A DNA stretch of 24,051 nucleotides from Nitrospira sp. UBA5698 (GTDB lineage: Bacteria; Nitrospirota; Nitrospiria; Nitrospirales; Nitrospiraceae). This document shows positions 22,960 to 24,051 of the stretch, one piece after another; position 1 is the stretch's first letter, and every line of letters starts with the position of its first letter. The notes beneath the pieces are model-generated. The model was not told the origin of the DNA and did not search any database. It saw nothing but the letters and a program-made list of their open reading frames with translations. Position numbers and translations under genes: made by a program. Location of the stretch: positions 1 through 24,051 of the forward strand of contig DIHK01000050.1 of NCBI GenBank assembly GCA_002420115.1, in the 5' to 3' direction.

Positions 22960-23639
22960 TAGTGCCTGCCTGCAGATTGGACACCTCGCTTTGATCCACG
23001 CCTCTTGGTCCTTCATAGATATGAAGGACCAAGAGGCCTCGTTCACGCGACTGGCAGACGGTTCTCCTCATATCCTGAACGTCTCGAGCCTCACACCCTC
23101 TCCTTCAGACAAGAGCTGTGCTCCTGCCTACATTGGTACACTATCAACAGAAACGGATGTCGACCCCGCTCCTTACGCTTTCAATTCCACCCTTCCCTTT
23201 GGTACATGCCGGTTTCCCTGAATGTGCTGAATCATTCACTCTGCCTCCAATTCCCTGGCTATATGTCGGTGCCCCTCCCTTTCATTTTTGTCTAATGATG
23301 AAGATGTATCCTCCTCGTTGGCTACGGTTGAATGGGGCAAGGCTGTCGGCTACAAAAGACGGCTGAGCAACGCCATCCTTATCAAATCTACTTCAGTTTC
23401 CTGGCAGTACGACTGAACGCTCTCAGACTGACTTGAATTTTTCCCTTAACACTGAAGCTCAGTCATTGAGCATGGATAAGAAGCAGCTACAGTCACGCTG
23501 CCAGGCAGGCACAACCAATGGTGATATCAGCTCAATACTGAGTGAGGATCAATAAACCAGGATTCCGCAGTGGATCTGGAATTGAGGTAGAATCGGTAGC
23601 CAGATTCTCTTGGTCACCGTTGAAGTAGGCATGCGCGTT
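22960..23639. other. Long non-coding stretch
   Basis: Apart from the perfect hairpin at 23000-23037 I see no gene, tRNA or recognisable RNA in this 680-base stretch. Open frames on the plus strand between about 22919 and 23366 have no ribosome-binding site and no protein-like features. Confidence 0.6.
23000..23037. repeat. Perfect 17-bp inverted repeat
   Basis: GCCTCTTGGTCCTTCAT (23000-23016) and its exact reverse complement (23021-23037) flank the loop AGAT. It lies 41 bases after the delta-60 gene stop. There is no T-tract, but a stem this long may still end transcription or protect the 3' end. Confidence 0.8.
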
Positions 23640-24051
23640 CGTTCACCGGGGCCAGACTCGCTGGCTTGTTTGTCTACGGCAGACCCTGACGGAGCGGCAC
23701 ACAGCCAGTGGGCGGCGGTTGATCGAGTGTCCTGGCTACACCTACCGCGTCTTCGTCACCCGCGTGCCCGTGCTGCGGAACTGGTCACCCGGATGTATGC
23801 CGACCGGGCCGACTGTGAGACCCGCACCACGGAACTCAAGGAGGACCTGAGTCTCGATACGTTCTACCTCCAGTCCTTCGATGCGACCAATGCGGCCTTC
23901 CGCACGGGCTGTGTTCGCTACCATCCGTTGATGGGGTTTCGGGAAACCGTGCTCCCGTCGTGCTGGTTTGAACGGCGACTGCGCACGGTGCGTGGCTGGG
24001 TTTCTCTCGTCGGGGCGGATCTGATCCCGGACGCCCGACGGCTGCGGGTCC
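23640..24051 (+). pseudogene. IS1380-like transposase remnant, frameshifted
   Basis: Translated pieces match the C-terminal part of IS1380-family transposases. One frame reads RQTLTERH, then RRLIECPGYTYRVFVTRVP up to about 23775. A second frame, off by one base, continues AAELVTRMYADRADCETRT and then ELKEDLSLDTFYLQSFDATN to the window end. The YADRAD...ELKED pattern contains the conserved acidic residue of this DDE family. The change of frame near 23770-23780 and the missing N-terminal part show that it is inactive. It is cut by the window end, so its right side is not visible. It is evidence of past insertion-sequence activity at this site. Confidence 0.7.

Noticed and set aside
1..24051. 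CRISPR array, tRNA or rRNA genes
   Set aside because: I found no regularly spaced direct repeats, no tRNA cloverleaf-like sequence and no rRNA sequence by eye.

Overview
The window looks like a chromosomal segment of a Gram-negative, moderately GC-rich bacterium. The gene mix suggests a Nitrospirota (Nitrospira-like) organism: a Fur-regulated ferric ABC transporter next to a compact ExbB-ExbD-TonB set, an ApbE/FMN-binding-domain electron-transfer cluster with a porin, several lipoproteins and a MauG-like di-heme cytochrome c. This placement is inference from gene content only; there is no rRNA or tRNA to anchor it.

Region 1 (1-3730) is an accessory island on the minus strand and the most interesting part. 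Four genes are packed with ATGA overlaps or a 2-base gap behind one good sigma70-type promoter: a TIR domain fused to a tRNA-guanine-transglycosylase (TGT)-like domain, an OGG-like helix-hairpin-helix DNA glycosylase, a QueC-like enzyme, and a small ThsB-like TIR protein. QueC, TGT-like and OGG-like proteins are the accessory trio (Cap9, Cap10, Cap11) of type IV CBASS anti-phage systems, but no CD-NTase is visible here; two TIR domains are present instead. The small TIR protein begins Met-Gly-Gly-Gly-Gly-Gly-Gly, so Met removal would expose the glycyl-glycine N-terminus that QueC-like Cap9 enzymes are reported to conjugate to a deazaguanine. I propose a CD-NTase-free, TIR-based defence system controlled by N-terminal deazaguanylation.

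Region 2 (3731-6602) is housekeeping: an O-methyltransferase, an M32 carboxypeptidase divergent from it, and a possible Panacea-like protein. Region 3 (6701-12837) is iron uptake: fur, then fbpA-fbpB-fbpC from a promoter whose start region carries a Fur-box-like palindrome, then exbB-exbD-tonB, all on the plus strand.

Region 4 (12854-18210) is a flavin and membrane redox cluster. A lipoprotein and ApbE are on the minus strand. Divergent from them are a tiny Com-like zinc-finger gene, a porin, a lipoprotein, an FMN-binding protein with an ApbE acceptor motif, and a histidine-bearing membrane protein, ending at a strong terminator. ApbE would flavinylate the FMN-binding protein, which could exchange electrons with the membrane partner.

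Region 5 (18226-22959) holds an HD-GYP-like protein lacking the usual HDxGK lysine, a cluster of three hairpins, a di-heme peroxidase-like lipoprotein, a small zinc-ribbon ORF, a terminator and a delta-60 repeat lipoprotein. Region 6 (22960-24051) is mostly non-coding, with a 17-bp perfect hairpin and a frameshifted IS1380-like transposase remnant running off the end.
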